A DNA stretch of 34,553 bases from an uncultured Clostridia bacterium (lineage in GTDB: Bacteria > Bacillota > Clostridia > TANB77 > CAG-508), in NCBI GenBank assembly GCA_944390395.1, contig CALXPY010000014.1:1-34553 (forward strand), written 5' to 3'. Under the pieces are notes generated by a model. That model had not been told where the DNA came from. It ran no database searches and was given only the letters and a program-made list of their open reading frames with translations. Shown piece after piece: positions 15,937 through 24,065 of this stretch (positions are counted from its first letter, which is position 1; every line of letters starts with the position of its first letter). Position numbers and translations under genes: made by a program.

Positions 15937-16407
15937 GTGAAAAAACTTTTAAAAATTATTTCTATAATATTTTTAACAATATTATGTGTTATTGGTTTGA
16001 CAATTTCATTTGATTATAAAACAAAAGCTAAGGGTTCCAATAGTAATAACGCAACTGACATTCAACTTTTAGCAAGAGCCATAAATGGAGAAGCAAGAGG
16101 AGAACCTTATGAAGGGCAAGTAGCTGTAGGAGCAGTTATTTTAAATAGAGTAGAATCGCCTAATTTTCCAAATACTATAGCAGGTGTTATTTATCAACCT
16201 GGAGCATTTACTGCAGTATCCGATGGACAAATTAATGTACCAATATCAGAAGATTCAAGCGTTGTAAAAGCTGCTAGAGCTGCTATGAATGGTTGGGATC
16301 CAACAGATGGAGCACTTTATTATTTTAATCCAAATACAGCAACAAGTGATTGGATATGGTCAAGACCATTAATAAAAACAATTGGAAAACATAGATTTTG
16401 TAAATAG
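15937..16407 (+). CDS. sleB: Spore cortex-lytic cell wall hydrolase SleB (Hydrolase_2 domain)
   Basis: A 156-aa exported hydrolase: N-terminal hydrophobic signal (about residues 4-23), then a Hydrolase_2 catalytic domain from about residue 43. It shows ARAINGEARGEPYEGQVAVGAVILNR with the catalytic glutamate, the YQPGAFTAVSDGQ segment and the closing ALYYFNPNTATSDWIWSR and IGKHRFCK. SleB is a lytic transglycosylase acting on muramic-lactam cortex peptidoglycan during germination. It lacks the N-terminal peptidoglycan-binding repeat of Bacillus SleB, as many clostridial forms do. Start GTG at 15937. The stop is 14 nt before ypeB, its usual partner. Confidence 0.93.
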   Translation: MKKLLKIISIIFLTILCVIGLTISFDYKTKAKGSNSNNATDIQLLARAINGEARGEPYEGQVAVGAVILNRVESPNFPNTIAGVIYQPGAFTAVSDGQINVPISEDSSVVKAARAAMNGWDPTDGALYYFNPNTATSDWIWSRPLIKTIGKHRFCK

Positions 16408-16421
16408 AAAGGATGATTTTT

Positions 16422-17813
16422 TTGAATAAGATTAAAGCAAAATTATTGGATTGGAAAGATAGATTAAAAGATAGAAAAATGCTTTCAATAATAGTAGTTA
16501 TGTTTGCAATAATTATAGCACTGGCAATATTTATATATAAGAAACAAAATGATTATAGATTAGCGTCAGAGAATCAATATAATATGGCATTTTATGAATT
16601 AGTTGACTATGTACAAAACGTAGAGACATTTTTAGCAAAATCATTAATATCAAGTACTCCTGAACATGGAGCAGAAACTTTAACCAATGTATGGAGAGAA
16701 GCAAATTTAGCACAGGTATATTTATCACAATTGCCAATAGAAAGTGTTGAACTAGAAAAAACACAAAAATTTTTAAATCAAGTTAGTGATTATAGTTATT
16801 CTTTATCTAGAAAAAATATATATGATGAAAAACTAACAGATGAAGATTTAAAAAATTTAGAAGAATTGCATAATTATAGTGTAGAACTAGAAAATACCTT
16901 GAATCAATTGTCGGCTGATATAAATGACGGTAGAGTTAAATGGGGAGAATTAACTGAAAAGGGAACAGTAGCATTTGCACAAGAAGTTAGTAATATTTCA
17001 AAAGATAGTTTTAGTAATTTAGAGGCAAATTTTCATGAATTTTTAGGTCTGATATATGATGGCGCATTTTCTGAACATATTACTAGTAAAGAAAAGAAAG
17101 GATTAACAGGAGAAAATATTACACAAGAAGAAGCGCAAGAAATTGCAAAGAAATTTATAGGAGAAAATATTGTACAAGATATTCAATTTAGTAGTAAATC
17201 CGAAAATACAAGTATGACTACTTATGATTTTAATGTAAAAGTAAATGGAGAAGATGAAAATAATATGAACATCTCTGTAACAGAAAAAGGTGGACATATT
17301 GTGTTTATGAATTACAACAGAGATGTGCAAGCAGAAACAATTTCTCAAGAAAGAGCAAATGAAATAGGCAAGAAATATTTAGAAGAAAAAGGATTTAAAA
17401 ATATGAAAGAAACCTATTTCTTAAAAGAATCTGGAATCGTTACAATTAATTATGCTTATCAACAAGATGACATTACAGTATACCCTGACTTAATAAAAGT
17501 AAAAATAGCATTAGATAATGGAGAAATAATGGGGATTGAGACTACAGGATATCTTAATAACCATGAAGAGCGTAAAATAGGAGAAGTAAAAATTAGTAAA
17601 GAAGATGCTATTAAAAATTTAAATAAAAAATTAGAAATAAAAAGTCAAAATTTAGCAATAATTCCAACTGAATGGCAATCAGAAATATTATGTTGGGAAA
17701 TAAAAGGCAAAGTAGATGAAACAGACTTCTTAGTGTATATAAATGCAGAAACGGGTAAAGAAGAAGACATATTGGTTATTGTAAATACTCCTAATGGAAC
17801 ATTAACACATTAA
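16422..17813 (+). CDS. ypeB: Germination protein YpeB
   Basis: A 463-aa membrane-anchored protein: one N-terminal membrane segment (about residues 19-39), an extended helical region (to about 215), and C-terminal PepSY/YpeB repeats with the ITQEEAQEIAKKFIG and ISQERANEIGKKYLEEKGF signatures. The last repeat has ISKEDAIKNLNKKLEIK and CWEIKG. YpeB and SleB depend on each other for assembly and stability in the spore, and YpeB is thought to restrain SleB until germination. The start is TTG at 16422, nine bases after AAAGGA; the in-frame ATG at 16413 overlaps that ribosome-binding site. Same operon as sleB, and expected forespore expression. Confidence 0.92.
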   Translation: MNKIKAKLLDWKDRLKDRKMLSIIVVMFAIIIALAIFIYKKQNDYRLASENQYNMAFYELVDYVQNVETFLAKSLISSTPEHGAETLTNVWREANLAQVYLSQLPIESVELEKTQKFLNQVSDYSYSLSRKNIYDEKLTDEDLKNLEELHNYSVELENTLNQLSADINDGRVKWGELTEKGTVAFAQEVSNISKDSFSNLEANFHEFLGLIYDGAFSEHITSKEKKGLTGENITQEEAQEIAKKFIGENIVQDIQFSSKSENTSMTTYDFNVKVNGEDENNMNISVTEKGGHIVFMNYNRDVQAETISQERANEIGKKYLEEKGFKNMKETYFLKESGIVTINYAYQQDDITVYPDLIKVKIALDNGEIMGIETTGYLNNHEERKIGEVKISKEDAIKNLNKKLEIKSQNLAIIPTEWQSEILCWEIKGKVDETDFLVYINAETGKEEDILVIVNTPNGTLTH

Positions 17814-17902
17814 ACAGTAACAAAAGCTATAGAAATTGCAAATAGAAGTGTCCAAAAGTAGTGATTTCTAGTTGCAGAATGTAAAATATTAGAATATAAT
17901 AA

Positions 17903-17946
17903 AAAAGAATAAAATATTTTTATATTTTATTCTTTTATTCTTTTTT
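17903..17946 (+). terminator. Terminator of sleB-ypeB
   Basis: AAAAGAATAAAATAT (17903-17917) pairs perfectly over 15 bp with ATATTTTATTCTTTT (17922-17936) around TTTT, followed by a T-rich tail. It separates ypeB from murF. Confidence 0.85.
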
Positions 17947-17970
17947 GTATTAGAAAGGGTTGAGATTATT

Positions 17971-19353
17971 ATGAAAGAAATATTTGTAAAAGATATTTTA
18001 GAAATTTGTAATGCAGAATTAATTTGTGGTGACAAAGAAGCAAAATGCGGAAATTTTAATATAGATACAAGAAAAATAAATTCAGGAGATGTGTTTGTTG
18101 GAATAAAAGGCGAGCATAATGATGGAAATTTGTTATATAAGGAAGCAATTGAAAAAGGAGCAAAATGTGTAATAATTCAAGATGTTGATATTACTGATGA
18201 ATATAAGGAAAAATGTAATGTATCAATTATAAAAGTAGAAAATACAATTTTAGCATTACAAAAAATTGCAAAATACAAAAGAGATTTATACAATATACCA
18301 GTTGTTGCTATTACTGGCAGTGTTGGAAAAACAAGTACAAAAGATTTAGTAGCAAGTGTACTTTCAAAAAAATATAGAGTTTTAAAAACACAAGGAAATT
18401 ATAATAATGAAATAGGATTACCTTTAACTATTTTAAGTCTAAAAGACGAAGAAGCAATGGTTTTGGAAATGGGAATGAACCAATTTGGAGAAATTAGTGT
18501 ACTTACTAATATTGCAAGACCAGATGTAGGAATTATAACCAATATTGGAACTGCACATATTGGAAATTTAGGCTCAAGAGAAAATATACTTAAAGCTAAA
18601 CTAGAAATATTGGAAGGATTAAATAAAGAAGGAATACTTGTAATTAATAATGATAATGATTTGCTAAATGAATGGAATAATAAAAATAATAATATAAAAA
18701 CTATAACTTATGGTATGGAAAATAAAAGTGACTTTTTTGCATACAATATAGAATTAAAAGAAAATGGTAGTACATATAAAGTAAAAGTAGATAATAAAGA
18801 ATATGAAGTAAAAATAAAAGTCGGAGGAAAACATTTTGTATCTAATGGGTTATGTGCTATTGCAATAGGTAGAATTTTTGATATAAAAATTGAAGATGTT
18901 TTAGATGGAATATACAATTTTGAATTAACTAAAAAAAGGATGGAAATAAAAACATCTAAAAATGGAGCTACAATAATAAATGATTGCTATAACGCAAATT
19001 ATGATTCAATGAAAGCAGCTATTGAATATTTAGGAAAAGTAAATAAAAAAAGAAAAATTGCTGTTTTAGGAGATATGTTAGAATTAGGAGAATATACAGA
19101 AGAATTACATAGAAAAGTTGGTAAAGAGGTATATTTAAATAATATAGATATTTTAGTGTGTGTGGGAGATTTTTCTAAATATATAGCACAAGAAGCTATA
19201 AAAAATGGAATGGAAGAGAAAAATGTATTTTTATTTAAAGAAAATAAAGAAGCTATAGAATTCTTAAAAGCACAAGAAAATAGTGAAGATGCAATTCTTA
19301 TAAAAGCTTCTAATTCGTTAAACTTTTCACAAATTACAGAAGCAATTTGTTAA
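17971..19353 (+). CDS. murF: UDP-N-acetylmuramoyl-tripeptide--D-alanyl-D-alanine ligase MurF
   Basis: A 460-aa Mur ligase. The N-terminal domain has NIDTRKINSGDVFVGIKGEHNDG; the central ATPase domain has the P-loop ITGSVGKTSTK (114-124), then TQGNYNNEIGLPLTIL, LEMGMNQFGEI and NIGTAHIGNLGS. The C-terminal domain has INDCYNANYDSMKAAIEYL and LGDMLELGE. It adds D-Ala-D-Ala to the UDP-MurNAc-tripeptide in the cytoplasm. The NNEIG and DCYNAN motifs are specific to MurF rather than MurE. Start ATG at 17971 behind AAAGGG. The other mur/ddl genes are not in the window. Confidence 0.96.
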   Translation: MKEIFVKDILEICNAELICGDKEAKCGNFNIDTRKINSGDVFVGIKGEHNDGNLLYKEAIEKGAKCVIIQDVDITDEYKEKCNVSIIKVENTILALQKIAKYKRDLYNIPVVAITGSVGKTSTKDLVASVLSKKYRVLKTQGNYNNEIGLPLTILSLKDEEAMVLEMGMNQFGEISVLTNIARPDVGIITNIGTAHIGNLGSRENILKAKLEILEGLNKEGILVINNDNDLLNEWNNKNNNIKTITYGMENKSDFFAYNIELKENGSTYKVKVDNKEYEVKIKVGGKHFVSNGLCAIAIGRIFDIKIEDVLDGIYNFELTKKRMEIKTSKNGATIINDCYNANYDSMKAAIEYLGKVNKKRKIAVLGDMLELGEYTEELHRKVGKEVYLNNIDILVCVGDFSKYIAQEAIKNGMEEKNVFLFKENKEAIEFLKAQENSEDAILIKASNSLNFSQITEAIC

Positions 19354-19356
19354 TAG

Positions 19357-19387
19357 TTATCCACAACTGTGAAAAAATTGTGGATTT
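19357..19387. promoter_or_regulatory. Inverted pair of DnaA-box-like 9-mers / hairpin
   Basis: TTATCCACA (19357-19365) is a perfect match to the bacterial DnaA-box consensus. TGTGGATTT (19379-19387) is an inverted copy with two mismatches. Together they make an 8-bp stem (ATCCACAA with TTGTGGAT). It lies just after the murF stop and has no strong T-run, so it is at best a weak terminator. Binding by DnaA is a possibility, not shown. Confidence 0.35.
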
Positions 19388-19453
19388 AGCAGTAAAATTT
19401 TGAAAAATAAATTAATATAATTATAAAAAAATTAAAATATTAGGAGAAATTAA

Positions 19454-20014
19454 ATGGAAATAATAAAGGAAATAGATGAATATTTAAAAAACAATATGAG
19501 TCAAAAAAGATATATACATTCAGTAGGAGTAATGAATAAAGCAAAAGAATTAGCTAACAAACATAACATAGATGAGGAGAAAGCAATGGTAGTTGGTTTA
19601 GCACATGATATAGCTAAAGAGCTAAATGCAAAAGAGATAAATAATTATATACAAAAATATAATATTGAAGTAGATGAAATAGAACAAAAAAATTTAGGGC
19701 TACTACATGGAAAAATAGGGGCAAAAATATGCAGAGATAAATATAATTTTACTAAAGATATGCAAAACGCTATAGAATATCATACTTTAGGCCATGTAAA
19801 TATGGATAAGTTAGCTAAAATAGTATATATAGCAGATAAAATAGAAGATAACAGAAAAGGAAAGGATTTAAAATATCTTAATGAATTAGCACAAAAAGAC
19901 TTAGATAAAACAATGTTATATTTATTAGATACAACAATAGTAATAAATATAAAAAGACATAAGTTAATACATCCACAAAGTATATTAACAAGAAATAATC
20001 TGCTTTCTAAATAA
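19454..20014 (+). CDS. yqeK: HD-domain diadenosine tetraphosphatase YqeK
   Basis: A 186-aa HD-superfamily hydrolase. Metal ligands are visible: H22 in RYIHSVGV, H51-D52 in LAHDIAKEL, the LLHGKIGA histidine, the IEYHTLGH segment and the YIADKIEDNR aspartate. This pattern is specific to YqeK, which hydrolyses Ap4A symmetrically to two ADP. In many Firmicutes yqeK follows nadD (yqeJ) and precedes rsfS; neither is here, so the gene has been relocated. Start ATG at 19454 with AGGAG. Followed by a strong terminator. Confidence 0.92.
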   Translation: MEIIKEIDEYLKNNMSQKRYIHSVGVMNKAKELANKHNIDEEKAMVVGLAHDIAKELNAKEINNYIQKYNIEVDEIEQKNLGLLHGKIGAKICRDKYNFTKDMQNAIEYHTLGHVNMDKLAKIVYIADKIEDNRKGKDLKYLNELAQKDLDKTMLYLLDTTIVINIKRHKLIHPQSILTRNNLLSK

Positions 20015-20017
20015 AAT

Positions 20018-20062
20018 AAAATGTAGTTTCTTTAAACTGATAAATTAAAGAAACTACATTTT
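20018..20062 (+). terminator. Strong terminator after yqeK
   Basis: AAAATGTAGTTTCTTTAA (20018-20035) is perfectly complementary over 18 bp to TTAAAGAAACTACATTTT (20045-20062), with a 9-nt loop. Confidence 0.85.
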
Positions 20063-20096
20063 GTTTAATTTCAATACAAAAGTTAGTCTTAGAGTA

Positions 20097-20125
20097 TTTA
20101 TTTTCTTAAGAAAATATGATATAAT
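20097..20125 (+). promoter_or_regulatory. Promoter of the dnaJ-like gene with a palindromic operator
   Basis: TATAAT (20120-20125) is a perfect -10 box; the -35 region (20097-20102) is weak. The perfect 16-nt palindrome ATTTTCTTAAGAAAAT (20100-20115) fills the spacer, which suggests repressor or activator binding. It is not a CIRCE element. Confidence 0.5.
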
Positions 20126-20151
20126 CATAATACTTTTTGGGGGGTTAAGGC

Positions 20152-21057
20152 ATGGTATTCAAAGATTATTATAAAATATTAGAATTAGAAAATAATAAAG
20201 TAACTTTTAGTGAAATAAAACAAGCCTATAGAGAACAAGCAAAAAAGTATCATCCAGATATAAACTCAGAGAATAAATTTTCCGAAGAGCGATTTAAGGA
20301 TATAAATGAAGCATACAAGGTATTATCAGATACAACTTCAAGAAAAAAATATGACAGAATGTGGAATTCTCATATTGGTAGAAAAAAAGAAAAATATGAA
20401 GAGAGCAAAAGAGATAAAGATTCGATATTTAGTGATTTTTTTAATATGTTTTTTGGCAGTGCTTTTCAAAAGGAAGAGATAAAGGAAAAAATAAATCAAA
20501 AAAAAGTTCCAATAAAAGGAGAAAATATAGATACAGAAATAAATGTATCTATAGCAGAAGCATATTATGGAGCAGAGAAAAAAATATCACTAAGAACTCA
20601 AAATGGCAAAATGAAAACTTTTACTATAAAAATACCATCAGGAATAAGGAATAATGAAAAAATACGCTTGTTAGGGCAAGGAAAAGCTGGAGAAAATGGG
20701 GGGAAAAACGGAGATTTATTTATAAAAATTAATATACAAAATGATAAGAAATATACATTAGAAGGATTTGACCTATATACAAATTTACTTTTAACTCCAT
20801 GGGAAGCAGCTTTAGGCACAAGAGTTTCTGTTGATTCTATAGATGAACAAGTTTCTTTATATGTACCACAGGGAATAGAAAGTGGAGAAAAAGTGAGAAT
20901 ACCTGGTAAAGGATATAAAGATGGCAAAGGCGGAAGAGGAGATCTGGTAGCAGAAGTTAGAATAATGGTTCCAAAGAAGATGGGAGAAGAGGAAAAAAAG
21001 CTATTTGAAAAGTTGAATGAAATTTCTAAATTTGAACCAAGAAAGATGTATATCTAA
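20152..21057 (+). CDS. Class-B DnaJ/CbpA-type J-domain co-chaperone
   Basis: A 301-aa protein. J-domain at residues 4-69 with the HPD motif at 34-36 that stimulates DnaK ATPase; a Gly/Phe-poor, Lys-rich linker (70-115); then two beta-barrel substrate-binding domains (about 120-295) with ISLRTQNGKMKTFTIKIPSG, IRLLGQGKAGENGGKNGDL, LLTPWEAALGT and IPGKGYKDGKGGRGDL. The CxxCxGxG zinc-finger repeats of DnaJ are absent, so it is class B (CbpA-like). Start ATG at 20152 with a GGGGGG ribosome-binding site. It stands apart from grpE-dnaK. Its own palindrome-bearing promoter suggests separate control. Confidence 0.92.
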   Translation: MVFKDYYKILELENNKVTFSEIKQAYREQAKKYHPDINSENKFSEERFKDINEAYKVLSDTTSRKKYDRMWNSHIGRKKEKYEESKRDKDSIFSDFFNMFFGSAFQKEEIKEKINQKKVPIKGENIDTEINVSIAEAYYGAEKKISLRTQNGKMKTFTIKIPSGIRNNEKIRLLGQGKAGENGGKNGDLFIKINIQNDKKYTLEGFDLYTNLLLTPWEAALGTRVSVDSIDEQVSLYVPQGIESGEKVRIPGKGYKDGKGGRGDLVAEVRIMVPKKMGEEEKKLFEKLNEISKFEPRKMYI

Positions 21058-21088
21058 CCATAAAAAGGTTACATAAAACCAAAAACTA

Positions 21089-21117
21089 TTGACATAATTT
21101 ACTATTTAATGTATAAT
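21089..21117 (+). promoter_or_regulatory. Consensus promoter of the orphan virD4-like operon
   Basis: TTGACA (21089-21094), a 17-nt spacer and TATAAT (21112-21117) are all perfect consensus. Transcription would start near 21124, about 70 nt before the first gene. Confidence 0.8.
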
Positions 21118-21192
21118 TTAAGTTAGTGATTATCGGTATTTCAAAAGATGAACTATGTATATAAAAATATTCATAGAAAAGGAGAGAATGCT

Positions 21193-21717
21193 ATGGAGAA
21201 TATACAAGGAAAGCATTTTAGTATTACTGATCCACAAGGAGTAAATACAGTAATATACAGAATAAATAAAACAGAAAAAGAATTTTTAAAAGATTCACCT
21301 AAATATACTGTTGAAAGATTATTATTTTCAGAAGAGCTAAGAGGAGATTTAAAAAAGAAAACTTTTTTTGTAGATGAACCAAAATCTTCAGAAGAATTAT
21401 TGATATTATCTTTCGGAGAGGACAAAGTAGTTGTTAATATGGGAATTTTAGAAGATGATAGAGTAAAAATTTCTAAAAGACCTATACCTATAAAATTTGA
21501 TACATTATATTCAGAAAAAGAAATGGAATATAAAGAATTCAAATATACACCAAACTTAAAAAGACCTATATCTATTATAGATCCAGAAACAACAGAAGAA
21601 GTAAAACCAATTTTATATTTTGATAAAGATACTAATGAAGTAAAAGGAAAATGTAAATTGAAACCATATAAATCATATTTTGCATTTGAAATTAGAGACA
21701 AGAAAGACGATATATAA
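21193..21717 (+). CDS. Unknown protein, first gene of the virD4-like operon
   Basis: A 174-aa protein I do not recognise. It is soluble with no membrane segment and looks beta-rich. Visible segments include ISIIDPETTEEVKPILYF and a C-terminal KLKPYKSYFAFEIRD. Start ATG at 21193 behind AAGGAGAG; an in-frame ATG at 21148 lacks a ribosome-binding site. It is separated by 16 nt from the next gene and ends in the same operon as the VirD4-type ATPase, so it may be a partner, regulator or substrate of that ATPase. This is inference from context only. Confidence 0.65.
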   Translation: MENIQGKHFSITDPQGVNTVIYRINKTEKEFLKDSPKYTVERLLFSEELRGDLKKKTFFVDEPKSSEELLILSFGEDKVVVNMGILEDDRVKISKRPIPIKFDTLYSEKEMEYKEFKYTPNLKRPISIIDPETTEEVKPILYFDKDTNEVKGKCKLKPYKSYFAFEIRDKKDDI

Positions 21718-21733
21718 AGAAAGGGGTTTAAAA

Positions 21734-22024
21734 ATGAGTAGTACAAATGTACATTCAGAACCAGTATGTGCTCAAATGATACCAACAAAAAAGGAGCTTG
21801 ATTTTCCACCAAAGGGAGCTAAAAAAATAGGAATAGATTTAGGTAATAGTGAGAGCGTATTGGAAATAGTAGCTACAGAAAGCGAACTTACCAAATCAGG
21901 AGAAATAATTGATAAAAATACAGGAAAAAGTGCTGGTATTGTAAAAGAGAAAAACAATTTAAAGAAAGTACAAAGCAAATACAAAGAAAAGAGCAAAGCA
22001 ACAGACAGTAAGGAAGCTAGATAA
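21734..22024 (+). CDS. Unknown small protein, second gene of the virD4-like operon
   Basis: A 96-aa protein with no recognised family. The N-terminal half is ordinary (VCAQMIPTKKELDFPPKGAK, then an IGIDLGNSESVLEIV strand-helix segment). The C-terminal 45 residues are highly charged and Lys-rich, likely disordered, ending in KEKSKATDSKEAR. Start ATG at 21734 with AAAGGGG; the in-frame ATG at 21680 lies inside the upstream gene. The gap to the VirD4-type gene is 27 nt. A small charged protein before a coupling ATPase could be an adaptor, but nothing in the sequence proves it. Confidence 0.6.
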   Translation: MSSTNVHSEPVCAQMIPTKKELDFPPKGAKKIGIDLGNSESVLEIVATESELTKSGEIIDKNTGKSAGIVKEKNNLKKVQSKYKEKSKATDSKEAR

Positions 22025-22051
22025 TTACCAAAGAAAATGTGAGGTATATTT

Positions 22052-24065
22052 ATGAATTATAAATTTACAAAAACAATTAAAGATAATAAAGTAAGTATAG
22101 TTATAATAATGGTACTATGGGTTCTTTTAACCATAGTACTTGTTGCGCCTGTGGCTTATTCAATAGTAGAATCTACCGTAAATGGAAGCTTTGATTTAGC
22201 TATATTCATAGAAAAAATATTTCCAGCAATAACAAGCTTTAGTACTATAGGAGTAGTCTTTGGAACAGCATATATCGGAACATTTTTAAAAACATTAGCA
22301 TATTTTACATTAATTTATTTAATATTTGCTGTAATTGGTTTATTTAAATCAAGACCAAAACATCAATATACAGATATAGAACATGGCTCAAGTGACTGGA
22401 GCGAGGGCGGAGAACAATATAAGGTTTTAAGTAAAAACAAGGGAATAATTTTAGCGCAAGATAATTATTTGCCTATAAATAAAAGAGGAAATATAAATGT
22501 ACTAGTAGTTGGACGGATCAGGATCTGGTAAATCAGCATCTTATTCTATTCCAAATGCAACACAGTTATTAGGATCTTATGTATTTACTGATCCTAAAGG
22601 TGAGTTATATGATAAAACAGCAGGATATTTAAAAAGAAATGGATATGAAATAAAAGTATTGAACTTAGTAAATCCAGCTAATAGTGATGGATACAATCCA
22701 TTGATGCATATATCTAGCGAAATAGATGTAGACGTTATAGCAAATACAATTGTAAAAGGACAAAAAACAGAAAGTGGTTCAGATCCATATTGGGATGATA
22801 TGGCAGAAATGTTATTAAAGGCACTTATTTATTATTTAATAGCAACAAGACCACCAGAAGAACAAAACTTAGCAAGCTGTGCAGAATTAGTTAGAGCTGC
22901 AAATACAAATGGAGGAAGCAACTTACTTACAAACTTAATGAATCAATTACCATTAGATCATCCAGCAAGAATGAATTATAAATCTATAGAAATAGCACCA
23001 GAAAAAACTTATGGATCTATTTTGAGCTCATTGCAATCTAAATTAGGTAAATTTGATTCAAAAGAAATAGCAGAGGTAACATCTACAGATACAATAAGTT
23101 TCGAAGATATAGGAAGTAAAAAAACTGCTGTTTATGTAATATCATCAGATACACATACAGCTTATGACTTCTTATTAACAATATTCTTCTCACAAATGAT
23201 TCAACAATTATATGATTTTGCAGATAAAAATGGAGGAAGATTAAGAGTACCAACATTCTTTATTTTAGACGAATTCGCTAATATCGGAAAAATACCTGAT
23301 TTTGATAAAAAAATATCTACAAGTAGAAGTAGAGGAATTTCATTTAGTGTTATCTTACAGAACTTAGATCAATTAGAAGCAGTTTATGAAAAATCTTATG
23401 AAACAATAATGGGTAACTGTGATACACATGTATTTTTAGGAAGTAACTCATACAAAACAGTTGAATATTTTTCAAAGGCATTAGGAGAAAAAACAATAAA
23501 AAGAGATAGTTTATCAATTAATAGAGACAAGCAATTCCATAGACAAGGTTACAATGATTCAGATCAAATAATGGCAAGAGCCCTTATGACTCCTGACGAA
23601 TTAAGGAGAATGGATAATGATTTATGTATAATTTATGAAAAAGGAATTAAGCCTGTAAAAGCAAGAAAATATTATTATTTTGAACAACATAGTATTTTGA
23701 GAAAATTAGAAGAAATGCAATTAAGCCATTTGGATTTTGATGCAGGATCACGAGGAACATGGAGAAAATTTAATCCATATCATCCATATACAGAAGATGA
23801 AAAAGATAATAAAACAGAGTTAAAAGTTGAATCTTTAGATGATTTGTTTGAAGACGATTTGACAGAAAATACAGAAAATAAAAAAGTTGTAGACAAGCCA
23901 GAAATGAAAGTTGAACAAATAAATGATAACATTCTAAACGATGAAGCACCTGTTTTACCACAAGAAAATAATGAAGAAGAAATAATGTCTATTGATGTTC
24001 AAAAAGAGCTTGAAGCTAAGTTTGATGAGTTGTTTGGACCAATAGAAGATGAAAATAATAATTAA
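22052..24065 (+). CDS. VirD4/TraG-type coupling ATPase, interrupted by +1 shift at a CGG codon inside Walker A
   Basis: VirD4-type coupling proteins pump DNA or proteins through type IV secretion channels. Two N-terminal membrane segments (about 14-38 and 64-98) precede the cytoplasmic RecA-like ATPase. The first reading part ends VLVVG at residue 154, where the zero frame reads GGA CGG ATC and reaches a stop at 22529-22531. Skipping C22514 gives VVGGSGSGKSASYSIPN, a perfect Walker A, and continues with YVFTDPKGELYDKT, the FILDEFANIG Walker B (about 403-412) and SFSVILQNLDQLE to a 670-aa protein of family size. An acidic tail (about 590-670) follows. Effective CDS: 22052-22513 joined to 22515-24065. 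No VirB4, relaxase or other conjugation gene is near. Could be an ICE remnant or an unusual dedicated system. Confidence 0.9.
22514..22517 (+). other. Candidate +1 recoding site CGG-A in the virD4-like gene
   Basis: The zero frame reads GGA CGG ATC; the P-loop requires GGA, skip C, GGA TCA GGA. Without the shift, translation would end a few codons later and no ATPase would be made. Confidence 0.65.

Noticed and set aside
15924-15939. Start-stop mini-ORFs (ATG AGA TAA, ATG TGA, ATG TAA, TTG AAA TAA) overlapping the ribosome-binding sites of sleB, the GT28 gene, trmN6 and rsmI
   Set aside because: They directly abut the AAGGA core, with no room for initiation, and are a by-product of the GGAATGA shape of the site.
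19357-19387. Replication origin
   Set aside because: Only one perfect and one imperfect DnaA box, no unwinding-region repeats and no dnaA, dnaN, gidA or rpmH nearby.
7601-22517. Reassignment of CGG to another amino acid (for example Trp or Gln)
   Set aside because: A sense reassignment would keep the zero frame, but at all three sites the conserved protein continues in the +1 frame.
22509-24065. Treating the downstream virD4 frame as a separate gene starting at TTG 22509
   Set aside because: It has no ribosome-binding site and would begin in the middle of Walker A; the upstream frame supplies exactly the missing N-terminal part of the same family.
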